From: Kitasatospora humi
Lineage (GTDB): Bacteria; Actinomycetota; Actinomycetes; Streptomycetales; Streptomycetaceae
DNA: 64,000 bases
Direction of reading: 5' to 3'
NCBI RefSeq assembly: GCF_020907985.1
Contig: NZ_JAJJPA010000028.1
Location: 1 to 64,000 of the forward strand
Shown here in pieces: positions 8,093 through 15,279 of this stretch. Numbering within the stretch: position 1 is the first letter of the stretch; every line of letters begins with the position of its first letter. The translations under genes and the position numbers were made by a program. The notes below the pieces were generated by a model, which saw only the letters and a list, made by a program, of their open reading frames with translations, did no database searches and was not told the origin of the DNA.

Positions 8093-9351
8093 GGACTCTC
8101 GACGACCTCTACCCGCCGGCTGCGCTCGGGCTGCCGGTCAACACCGCCCTCATCGCGCCCCGCCTGCCCGACCCGCCCGCCGAACGGGAGAACCTGGCCG
8201 GCTACCGTGACCACTACGGCCCGTTCCTGCTCGGCGAGAAGCCGGTGGGCACCGAGCCCGAGACGATCGCTCTCATCGACAAGGCCTTCCCGCACACCCT
8301 GTACGACCTGATGCTGCTGGTGGGCCGCGACGACATCCTGCGCACCTGCGTCGGCGAGCTGCCCGACACCGTGCTGACCGCCCTGCTGGAGGCGGTCACT
8401 GCGTTCACGCACCTGGTCTCGGACCCCGCCGCGGTGCGCACCTTCGGCCTGGAGCGCGGCCGGCTCAGCATCGGCTGGAACTTCGACCCGACTCGGGACC
8501 GCGACAACGGACAGTGGTGGGACAAGCGGCTGCACGTCCACTGCAACGCCTGGCACCCGCGAACCTGCCGCACCGTCCGCCCGGTTCCGTTGGCCGCCGT
8601 CACCGATGCAACCCTTCGCCGCTCCCTGATCGACCCCGCGGCCTACCTCGCCCACCAGGTGCTGTTGGACGCGATCCGCACCGACCGCGTGCCTGCGGCC
8701 TGCCGGCTCCTCGCCCCGGATCCAGCCCGCGACGCCGCCCAGCAACTGCCCGTCGGCCTCAAGGTCCGCCTGCCCGGCTTTACCTACCTGGCCACGCACG
8801 AGTTCCGCACGCTGCTGCGCCTGCTCCACGGCACCGCCGTCGCGGCCTACCGACTGCTGCGCGCCACCCTGACCGACGACCAGTCACCCGCCGGCCTCTG
8901 GCGACGGCCCGCCTTGCGCCCGGTCGCCGACGTCGAAGCCGCTCTCGCGCAGCTGCCCTGGCTCACCGCACCCTCCCGCAGCCTTCTGCTCGGCCTGCGG
9001 ATGGCGCTGCGCGACGTGCCTGAACGGCAGATGCGGCTGCTGCGCCACCGCTCCGACCTGGCCAACCGCTTCCTGACCTTGGACGGACCGAGCTACAACC
9101 TGTCCCTGTTCACCCCCGACCTGATCTCGGCCCACCGGTCGATCAGCGACACCGGCGAGCTGTACCTGGTCATGCAGATCAAGACGGTCAGCTCGATCGG
9201 CTCCAGCCCAGCGCTGGGCGGCGCGGTGGCCTGCGCCGCAGACCGCACCAGCGGACCCGCCATGACCTCCGGCGACCGGAGCATGCGCGCCGCCTTCCAG
9301 AGCGCCTACGCCCACCGCGCCGGCTTCACCCCCAGCAGGAGGACCGCGTGA
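8089..9351 (+). CDS. Unknown 420-aa protein with HVHCNAWHP motif
   Basis: No family is recognised with confidence. The protein overlaps both neighbours by 4 bases, so it is a genuine and coupled operon member. Near residue 155 it contains RLHVHCNAWHP, a histidine cluster in a Trp/Asp-rich context (GWNFDPTRDRDNGQWWDK). This is loosely reminiscent of H-x-H motifs in HIT/GalT nucleotidyl-transfer proteins, but it is not proof of that fold. The C-terminal third is helical and ends in a basic tail. Because its neighbours are an FAD enzyme, a methyltransferase and a nucleotide pyrophosphohydrolase, a role as an enzyme on a nucleotide-like small molecule is plausible but unproven. Confidence 0.7.
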   Translation: MRTLDDLYPPAALGLPVNTALIAPRLPDPPAERENLAGYRDHYGPFLLGEKPVGTEPETIALIDKAFPHTLYDLMLLVGRDDILRTCVGELPDTVLTALLEAVTAFTHLVSDPAAVRTFGLERGRLSIGWNFDPTRDRDNGQWWDKRLHVHCNAWHPRTCRTVRPVPLAAVTDATLRRSLIDPAAYLAHQVLLDAIRTDRVPAACRLLAPDPARDAAQQLPVGLKVRLPGFTYLATHEFRTLLRLLHGTAVAAYRLLRATLTDDQSPAGLWRRPALRPVADVEAALAQLPWLTAPSRSLLLGLRMALRDVPERQMRLLRHRSDLANRFLTLDGPSYNLSLFTPDLISAHRSISDTGELYLVMQIKTVSSIGSSPALGGAVACAADRTSGPAMTSGDRSMRAAFQSAYAHRAGFTPSRRTA

Positions 9352-10199
9352 CCCGCACCGATCCGCCGCCCGTTCTCGACGACGCCGTCCTCGCCTTCTA
9401 CAACGAAGGCCGCGAGCAGGACCGCCTGGCCGACCCGCGTCGCTCGATCGAGTACCTGCGCACCATGGATGTCCTGGAGCGTCACCTGCCGCCTGCCCCG
9501 GCCCGGATCCTGGACATCGGCGGCGGCCCCGGCCGCTACGCGCTGGCCCTCGCCTCGGCCGGATACGCGGTCACCCTCCTGGACCCGGTTCCGCTGCACG
9601 TGCGCCAAGCCGCCGACGCCTCAGCTTCCGCCGAGCACCCGCTGACCGCGACCGGCGTCGCGGACGCGCGCGCCCTGCCCGCGCCCGACGAGTCCTTCGA
9701 CGCCGTGCTGCTGCTCGGCCCGCTCTACCACCTGCCCGAACCCGAGGACCGCCACCGCGCGTGGACAGAGGCCGCCCGGGTTCTGCACCCTGGCGGTGTC
9801 GCGGTTGCGGCCGGTGCCAGCCGCTACTACACCCCCTGGGAGATGATCGCGGCCGGCAAGCTCGACCTGCCCGGCGCCCTCGACGCCGCAGTCGGCCACC
9901 TGCGCACCGGCCGGCACGCCAACCCTGGTGGCGACCCGCGGCTGTGGACCACGGCCTACTTCCACGACCCGCACGAGCTGGCCGCCGAGGCCGCCGCAGC
10001 CGGCCTGGGCGTGCGCGCGCTCCTGCCGGTCGAGGGCCCGGCCAAACTGGTCGCCGGTATCGGCGAGATGCTCCAGGACGCTCGGCGGCGTGAGGAGATC
10101 CTTCACCTGCTGCGGCTGCTGGAGGACCGGCCGGACGTGCTCGGGACCTCCGAGCACGTCCTGGCTGTAGCCACCGCGGCACGCGGGCGCCGGCCGTGA
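9348..10199 (+). CDS. SAM-dependent methyltransferase, class I
   Basis: The 283-aa product has methyltransferase motif I (ILDIGGGPGRYALALA) near residues 50-65. An acidic residue follows at the end of the second strand (VTLLDPVP), and later come DARALP and FDAVLLLGPLYHL, consistent with motifs II-IV. These bind S-adenosylmethionine; the acceptor is unknown. The GTG start at 9348 overlaps the preceding stop by 4 bases, and its own stop overlaps the MazG gene by 4 bases. It is the third gene of the FAD-led operon. Confidence 0.88.
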   Translation: MTRTDPPPVLDDAVLAFYNEGREQDRLADPRRSIEYLRTMDVLERHLPPAPARILDIGGGPGRYALALASAGYAVTLLDPVPLHVRQAADASASAEHPLTATGVADARALPAPDESFDAVLLLGPLYHLPEPEDRHRAWTEAARVLHPGGVAVAAGASRYYTPWEMIAAGKLDLPGALDAAVGHLRTGRHANPGGDPRLWTTAYFHDPHELAAEAAAAGLGVRALLPVEGPAKLVAGIGEMLQDARRREEILHLLRLLEDRPDVLGTSEHVLAVATAARGRRP

Positions 10200-10555
10200 A
10201 CGCCGGCAGCGACACCCAGAGCATCGGCGAGGTGTTGCACGCTGTGTCCTCGTGGATCGACGCCTCCGAGTGCAACCGACAGCGCGATGCGGAGGCGCTG
10301 CTGTGGAGCCGGGTCGCCAAGGTCGGCGAGGAAGCCGGAGAGGTCGTCGCCGCACTGATCGGCGCGCTCGGCGCGAACCCGCGCAAGGGCGTCGTCGGGG
10401 ACTTGGGCGACGTGGAGCGCGAACTCCTCGATGTCGCCACCGCCGCCTTGCTGGCGGTCGACCACCTGCGCACCCGCGCCGGCCAGCCGGGAAACGCAAT
10501 GGAGGCCTTCGAGGAGCACACGCGCGCCGTCGCCGCCCGAGCCGAGGCCGGATAA
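10196..10555 (+). CDS. MazG-like nucleotide pyrophosphohydrolase
   Basis: The product is a compact 119-aa all-helical protein. It has the MazG-type metal-binding pattern KVGEEAGEVVAAL and, some 35 residues later, ERELLDVATAALLAVD (ExxD). Such proteins hydrolyse nucleoside triphosphates or modified nucleotides to monophosphate and pyrophosphate. The length suits single-domain actinobacterial MazG-like proteins. It is the last gene of the operon, overlaps the methyltransferase by 4 bases, and is followed within 10 bp by a strong hairpin terminator. Confidence 0.85.
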   Translation: MNAGSDTQSIGEVLHAVSSWIDASECNRQRDAEALLWSRVAKVGEEAGEVVAALIGALGANPRKGVVGDLGDVERELLDVATAALLAVDHLRTRAGQPGNAMEAFEEHTRAVAARAEAG

Positions 10556-10564
10556 GCGCAGGAG

Positions 10565-10619
10565 CCGCACATGGTGCTGCCCCGGCGGGTGACTCCCGCC
10601 GGGGCAGCACCATGTGCGG
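10565..10619. terminator. Perfect 25-bp hairpin between convergent genes
   Basis: Arms at 10565-10589 and 10595-10619 are perfectly complementary over 25 bp around a 5-base loop (tgact). It lies between the end of the MazG gene and the end of the UDP-glucose dehydrogenase gene, so it probably terminates transcription from both sides. No clear T-tract follows, which is usual in actinomycetes. Confidence 0.9.
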
Positions 10620-10624
10620 GTCAG

Positions 10625-11926
10625 TCAGTGGCGGCCCACGGAGAGGTAGGTGAAGCCGGCCGCCCGCATCGCCGCAGGATCCAGCAGATTCCGCCCGTCG
10701 AACAGCACCGGCGCCGCCATGGTGGCGGCGACCTGCTGCCAAGGCAGGTCGCGCAGCTGCGGCCACTCGGTGACCACGATCGCCGCGTCCGCCCCAGCCA
10801 GCGCCTCAAGCGGATCCTGGTACCGCGTGGCCTGATCCCACAGCTGCGGCTCGGTGACCCGGGCCAGCGGGTCCCAACAGCGCACCTGAGCACCTTCGGC
10901 GAGTAGCCGGGAGGCGACCACCTCGCTGGGGGCCTGGCGCATGTCATCAGTGTGGGCCTTGAACGCCATGCCCAGCATCGTCACCGTCTTGCCCGTGAAG
11001 CTGCCGAGCTCGTCCTTGAGTCGCTGCAAGGCGCGGCGGGGCTGGAGATTGTTGACCTCGATGACCGCAGTGAGCAGTTGCAGGTGCAGGCCGTCGTTGG
11101 ACGCCAGACTCTTGAGGGCGACGCCGTCCTTGGGAAAGCAGGAACCGCCCCATCCGAGGCCGGCCCGCAGGAAGTGCGGGCCGATCCTCGGGTCCATGCC
11201 GACCGCGCTCATCACCTTCTCCACGTCGGCACCAGTGGCCTCGCACAGCGTCGCGACTTCGTTCGCAAAGGAGATCCGGGTCATCAGCAACGCGTTCGCG
11301 GTCAGCTTCGTGAGCTCCGCAGAGCGCACGTCCATTCGCACCACCGGCCCGTCCACGCCCTGATGCAGGGCGGCAACGAGGTCGCGAGTGGCCTGGTCGG
11401 CGGCACCGACGACGATCCGGTCCGGGTGCATGAAGTCCGCCACCGCCTTGCCCTCGGCGGTGAACTCCGGATTGGAGGCGTAGCCGACATGGGCCAGGCC
11501 GGCGAGATCAAGCCGCTCCCGAATGCGGTCACCGGTGCCGATCGGCACGGTGGACTTGACCACCACGGCGGCCAGGTGCGGTGCACACACGAGGTCCTCG
11601 ACCACGGCGTTCACCCGCGACAGGTCCGCGTCCCCGGCCGCCGTGGGAGGCGTGTCGACGCACACGTACGCCACCTCGGCGCCGGCCAGCGCGTCCTCGG
11701 CGTCCAGGGTGAAGCGCAGCCGCTCGCCATTCCTCGTGATCAGCTCACTCAGCCCGGGCTCATAGAAGGGCACCTCGCCGCGGGCCAGGGCCTCCACCTT
11801 CTGGGGCACGACGTCGCGCACCACCACGCGGTGGCCAAGCTCAGCCAGGCACGCAGCGGTCACCAGGCCGATGTAGCCGGCGCCGAAGACCGCGACGCTG
11901 CGGGGGGCGGAGGGGGTGGATTCCAT
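10625..11926 (-). CDS. UDP-glucose 6-dehydrogenase family protein
   Basis: The enzyme oxidises UDP-glucose (or a related NDP-sugar) twice with NAD+ to the uronic acid. The 433-aa product has an N-terminal Rossmann motif SVAVFGAGYIGLVTAACLAE. The catalytic-cysteine segment is GWGGSCFPKDGVALKSL. The domain order NAD-binding, central, UDP-binding is consistent with the family. The ATG at 11926 precedes MESTPSAPRSVAVFG; the upstream extension lacks family character. No sugar transferase or capsule genes lie nearby, so its pathway is not evident here. GDP-mannose dehydrogenase is a less likely alternative. Confidence 0.9.
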   Translation of the reverse strand: MESTPSAPRSVAVFGAGYIGLVTAACLAELGHRVVVRDVVPQKVEALARGEVPFYEPGLSELITRNGERLRFTLDAEDALAGAEVAYVCVDTPPTAAGDADLSRVNAVVEDLVCAPHLAAVVVKSTVPIGTGDRIRERLDLAGLAHVGYASNPEFTAEGKAVADFMHPDRIVVGAADQATRDLVAALHQGVDGPVVRMDVRSAELTKLTANALLMTRISFANEVATLCEATGADVEKVMSAVGMDPRIGPHFLRAGLGWGGSCFPKDGVALKSLASNDGLHLQLLTAVIEVNNLQPRRALQRLKDELGSFTGKTVTMLGMAFKAHTDDMRQAPSEVVASRLLAEGAQVRCWDPLARVTEPQLWDQATRYQDPLEALAGADAAIVVTEWPQLRDLPWQQVAATMAAPVLFDGRNLLDPAAMRAAGFTYLSVGRH

Positions 11927-12084
11927 CTGTCGGTCCGTTCTCGAAGCATCACCGGTGGACTCGCCAGCACTGTAGTGCACCAGCGCAGACCGGTCCGATT
12001 TATCTGATGAACACTCAAGTAGGTTCTCAGTAGCCTCGGTTGGTGGCGCTAGGCTCTGAGACCCACCAGTGTGAGGAGCCAACC

Positions 12085-12639
12085 GTGACCACCGAGACGA
12101 CCAGGACCGACCCGGCCGCGTTCGCCGCGGCCCTGCCCCACCACGTCGTGTCGGCCACCGCGATGGTCACCGACCCAGCCGGGCGCATCCTGATGCTGCA
12201 CCAGGCCCACCCCTACCCCGGCCACCCCCCCTGGTGGCAGCTCCCGGGCGGCCTCAGCGATCCCAACGAGGACCCCGTCACCACCGCGCTGCGCGAACTG
12301 CGCGAGGAGGCCGGCATCCGTCCGACCCAGCCGCTGCGCCCCCTGGCCGTCGACTACCGCTCGGCACTCGACGGCTGGCCCCCGGTGATCGACTTCGCCT
12401 TCGACGTCGGCGCGCTCCCTGAAGGCCAACCGATCCGTCTCAGTCCCGAACACGACTCCTACGCCTGGCGCACCGCCGCCGAGTGGCCGGCGTTCTTGCA
12501 GCCGCTACAACTCGACTGGTTCACGGCGCTATGGCAGGCACACTCCGGGACGCGCACCGCTGTGCTGCTCAACGGCCGCCCCGCCGCTTGGGCCGGATCA
12601 GCGGTATTGGGTCCTACGACGGCCAACCGGGCCCCCTGA
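12085..12639 (+). CDS. NUDIX hydrolase
   Basis: The 184-aa product has a NUDIX box, GGLSDPNEDPVTTALRELRE followed by EAG, with the metal-binding glutamates in place. The substrate is not predictable. The GTG at 12085 is supported by GAGGAG at 12073-12078 with 6-base spacing; an in-frame ATG at 12040 has no such site. It is divergent from the UDP-glucose dehydrogenase gene. Confidence 0.87.
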   Translation: MTTETTRTDPAAFAAALPHHVVSATAMVTDPAGRILMLHQAHPYPGHPPWWQLPGGLSDPNEDPVTTALRELREEAGIRPTQPLRPLAVDYRSALDGWPPVIDFAFDVGALPEGQPIRLSPEHDSYAWRTAAEWPAFLQPLQLDWFTALWQAHSGTRTAVLLNGRPAAWAGSAVLGPTTANRAP

Positions 12640-12721
12640 CCGGCAGGTCCCCAACAGCTGGCCCTCTGCCGAACATCCAAACGGGCCAATCCTCCGAGGG
12701 CTCTCTCACAGTTGACCAACC

Positions 12722-12994
12722 GTGACCACCTTCATCGCCACCGCGCCGCCGGCCCGCCGTGACCCAGACCTCGCACTCGTGCAGGCATCCACCGCAGCCG
12801 CGGCCACCTGGATTGGGGAACTCGCCGAGCGCCAGCCGCTGCGCCACGCGGACTCCTACCGAGACCTGGCGGAGGCGATCCGCGCGGTCGGATAGCGCCT
12901 GAGCCTGAGCGATGACCTCCTGGCCGGCATCGACGACATCGACCAAGCCGTAGCAACCGGGTGGCGCGAAGCCTCCGGACCGGCTGGAGCCTGA
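12722..12994 (+). pseudogene. Small gene with in-frame amber stop
   Basis: A GTG at 12722 opens a frame encoding 57 residues (MTTFIATAPPARRDP onward) and ends at TAG 12893-12895. The same frame then continues for 32 more sense codons (RLSLSDDLLAGIDDIDQAVA onward) to TGA at 12992-12994. The composition is equally protein-like on both sides of the stop. This looks like one 90-residue helical protein broken by a nonsense mutation, or read through at an amber codon. No family is recognised. A terminator-like palindrome begins 36 bp downstream, which supports the idea of a single transcription unit. No good ribosome-binding site is visible. Confidence 0.45.
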
Positions 12995-13029
12995 GCACAG
13001 CGGCCGTCCCGGCCGACTCGCAGCAGTTG

Positions 13030-13063
13030 CCCATCGGGCTTTCGTCGACGAAAGCCCGATGGG
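13030..13063. terminator. Perfect 34-bp palindrome
   Basis: Two 17-base arms (13030-13046 and 13047-13063) are perfectly complementary with no spacer, centred on GTCGAC. It lies between a plus-strand ORF ending at 12994 and a minus-strand gene ending at 13213. This is the expected position for a bidirectional terminator. Confidence 0.75.
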
Positions 13064-13212
13064 TTCTACTGGTCCGTGGCCCTGTTCCTGTCGAGGCCGG
13101 AGCCGGTGTCGTCGCCCGTTGGCGGCAGGCGTTCGTGCTCCACGAGGTCAAGCGGCGGCCGAGGCCGACGACCTATAGGTGGCCTCGCGGATCCGCGCTG
13201 TCGAGCACGAGA

Positions 13213-13751
13213 TCAACCGGACGGCGTGACCGGGGACCGAACGCCGAGCCACTGCTCAGCATTCCAGGCGTGGTACCGCTCAACCTCGGTGAACCCCAGC
13301 TTTGCCGCGAGGCGCATCGAGCCGACGTTGGCGGTCTGGGTGGCGAGCACCACCGGCTCACCGGGAAGGACATCGGCGAGCCATTCAAGTGCCGCCGCGC
13401 ACGACTCGGCGGCATAGCCGAATCCCCACGCCCGTGGCAGGAACAGGTAGCCGAGATCGGCCTTCCCCGCAGCAGCCGGGCGATGGTGCTCCGGTGCCCT
13501 CCTGAGCAGGATCTGGCCGATCATCGACCCGTCGAGCTCAACGACGAAACTCCCTGGCCACCGCTCGGGCACCTCGGGCGTCTCGCGCTCAAGCTCGTCA
13601 CGCGGCCGGGAGCCGCCGAGGTAGGTGTGCACCTCCGGCGAGGCGAGCAGCTCGATGAACGCCGCACGGTCCCGGCCTCGGGCTCGCGGAGCACGAGCCG
13701 CTCGGTCCTGATCGGCTCAGGTGGCCAGACGACGGGTCCGAGTCCAGTCAT
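13213..13751 (-). pseudogene. GNAT acetyltransferase (RimJ-like), frameshifted
   Basis: The N-terminus starts at ATG 13751 (MTGLGPVVWPPEPIRTERL), typical of RimJ/RimL-type GNAT proteins. It then loses its frame near 13671-13676. The correct continuation, DRAAFIELLASPEVHTYLGG, is in another frame and runs to the stop at 13213. It includes the acetyl-CoA-binding region RAWGFGYAAESCAAALEWLA and the late NVGSMRLAAKLGFTEVERY motif. Adding one G in the GGG/GGGAC run would restore a complete protein of about 178 aa. Either the gene is inactivated or the sequence has a one-base error. Confidence 0.8.
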
Positions 13752-14108
13752 GGCGGGCAATTCCTCTCGAAGCCAGCGACACCAGGAGACGGTGCCGCAG
13801 AGGGGGACGCGTCTGACGAGTGATCCAGTTCCGGGCAACGGGTCCGCCAACCCGTCGCCGTGCCCAGTGGATTGGCACTGCCGTTCGGTGGCAACGGCGA
13901 CGTGGCCGCGCTTGTCGGAGCCTTCAGCTCCGGACGTTGCGAGCCGTCCGGAGCCCGCGCCGTCGGGGATATGACACCGAGCACGGAACGATCAAGGTGA
14001 CACGGAACGCGGAACCGTCAGAACGCCCAGCTCACAGCGTCGGCACGTGACACCGAAACGCGGAACCTACATATCCCTAGATAACAAGCAGGGCTGGTGG
14101 CTGCGGTG
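13752..14108. repeat. Intergenic region with three ~18-bp direct repeats
   Basis: No gene is seen. Three imperfect direct repeats lie at 13972-13989, 13998-14015 and 14048-14066 (tgacaccgagcacggaac; tgacacggaacgcggaac; tgacaccgaaacgcggaac). They start 26 and 50 bp apart. They may be operator sites or a relic of a mobile element. Confidence 0.45.
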
Positions 14109-15020
14109 TCAGCGGTGGCGATGGTCGTTCGGGGCGAGTCTGGGGCCGAAGCGCGGGGCGCGAGCACTGGTGAGGCGGATGAGTCGGCACACGCGGTGGC
14201 GGTGCGGGACGAAGGGGGCGAGCAGCTCCAGCATCTGTTCGTCGCTGGACCGGGCGCTACCGGCCAGGCAGTACCCGACGTGGTTGGCGAGGTGAAAGTC
14301 GCCGACGGAGACGGCGTCGGCGTCCCCGTTGGATCGCTGGAGGGTCTCGGCTGCTGTCCAGATCCCGATTCCCGGCACGGAGGTCAGCCGGGCGAAGGCC
14401 GCTGGGCTGTCCATGGCCGCGGCTTCTTCCAGGCGGGGAGCCAGCCGGACGGCGCGCAGCACCGTGCTGGAGCGCTTGGGGTCGACGCCGGCCTTGTGCC
14501 ATTCCCAGCTCGGGATCGCCGCCCACTCGCGTGCGGAGGGGATCACCCGCAGCGTGGGGTGGGGTCCGGGTGCGGGGGTGCCGAAGTGGCGCAGGAGGTA
14601 GCGCCATCCGCGGTAGGCCTCGGTGACGGTGACTTTCTGTTCCAGGATCGCGGGGATGAGGGAGTCCATGACGAGGCCGGTCGCGCCGAGGCGCAAGCCG
14701 GGGTTGCGGCGCTGAACCTCGCGCAGCGGGCCGGGCGGCAGAACGAGCTGGCTTGGGTCGTCGTCGGCGCCAAGCAGGGTGGGCAGCCGGTCCAGGAGCC
14801 AGTCGGCGGCCGGTCCCCACGCGGTCGCGGTGATCTCGCCGGTCTGGGGGTGGGCGGTGATTCGGATGGTGCCTATGCCGGCCGGGGTGCGGAACGCTCG
14901 CCACAGTCCGCCCGCTTCCCACGAGGCCGTCGGGTCGCCGGCGCCTCGGGAGATGGGGCCGAGGACGTGGCCGAGGTCGACGGCGAAGGCGGGCCGCCAG
15001 GTGCGCCGCGCGCCGTCCAT
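14109..15020 (-). CDS. DNA-3-methyladenine glycosylase 2 (AlkA-type)
   Basis: The enzyme removes alkylated bases from DNA. The 303-aa product has a helix-hairpin-helix LTSVPGIGIWTAAETL near residues 218-235, followed by VSVGDFHLAN. The Asp in that segment is the catalytic residue of the HhH-GPD superfamily. The length and C-terminal position of the motif fit the AlkA branch. ATG 15020 is a reasonable start with a weak GAAGAGA site upstream. It is divergent from dnaE2, so this locus combines base repair with damage-tolerant synthesis. Confidence 0.88.
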   Translation of the reverse strand: MDGARRTWRPAFAVDLGHVLGPISRGAGDPTASWEAGGLWRAFRTPAGIGTIRITAHPQTGEITATAWGPAADWLLDRLPTLLGADDDPSQLVLPPGPLREVQRRNPGLRLGATGLVMDSLIPAILEQKVTVTEAYRGWRYLLRHFGTPAPGPHPTLRVIPSAREWAAIPSWEWHKAGVDPKRSSTVLRAVRLAPRLEEAAAMDSPAAFARLTSVPGIGIWTAAETLQRSNGDADAVSVGDFHLANHVGYCLAGSARSSDEQMLELLAPFVPHRHRVCRLIRLTSARAPRFGPRLAPNDHRHR

Positions 15021-15172
15021 GTCTCTTCACCACCGGGTCGGTCTGCTGCCCGCGCCTGCCCGCGGGCGATGCCGAACACTACGCGACCGCAGATGGTGAT
15101 CGGAAACCCGCCTTAGGGCAGCCGTCACGCCCAGTGTTCGATTCGCCTGTGCAGGTGAGAGCCGACTTCCGT

Positions 15173-15200
15173 TCGAATCTGCGTTCGCTCAAGCGTTCGA
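15173..15200 (+). promoter_or_regulatory. Two overlapping LexA (SOS) box candidates upstream of dnaE2
   Basis: The actinobacterial LexA site is TCGAAC-N4-GTTCGA. Site A at 15173-15188 reads TCGAAT-CTGC-GTTCGC and site B at 15185-15200 reads TCGCTC-AAGC-GTTCGA, each matching 10 of 12 positions. They overlap by 4 bases and lie 80-107 bp before the dnaE2 start. This fits the known DNA-damage induction of dnaE2. Confidence 0.6.
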
Positions 15201-15279
15201 AAAGCTCTATCGTGAGCACTAAGGAGGTGGGGGCCGACAGCAGCGACACAAGGGGGCAGAGCAAAGGAGGCGGCACCGC

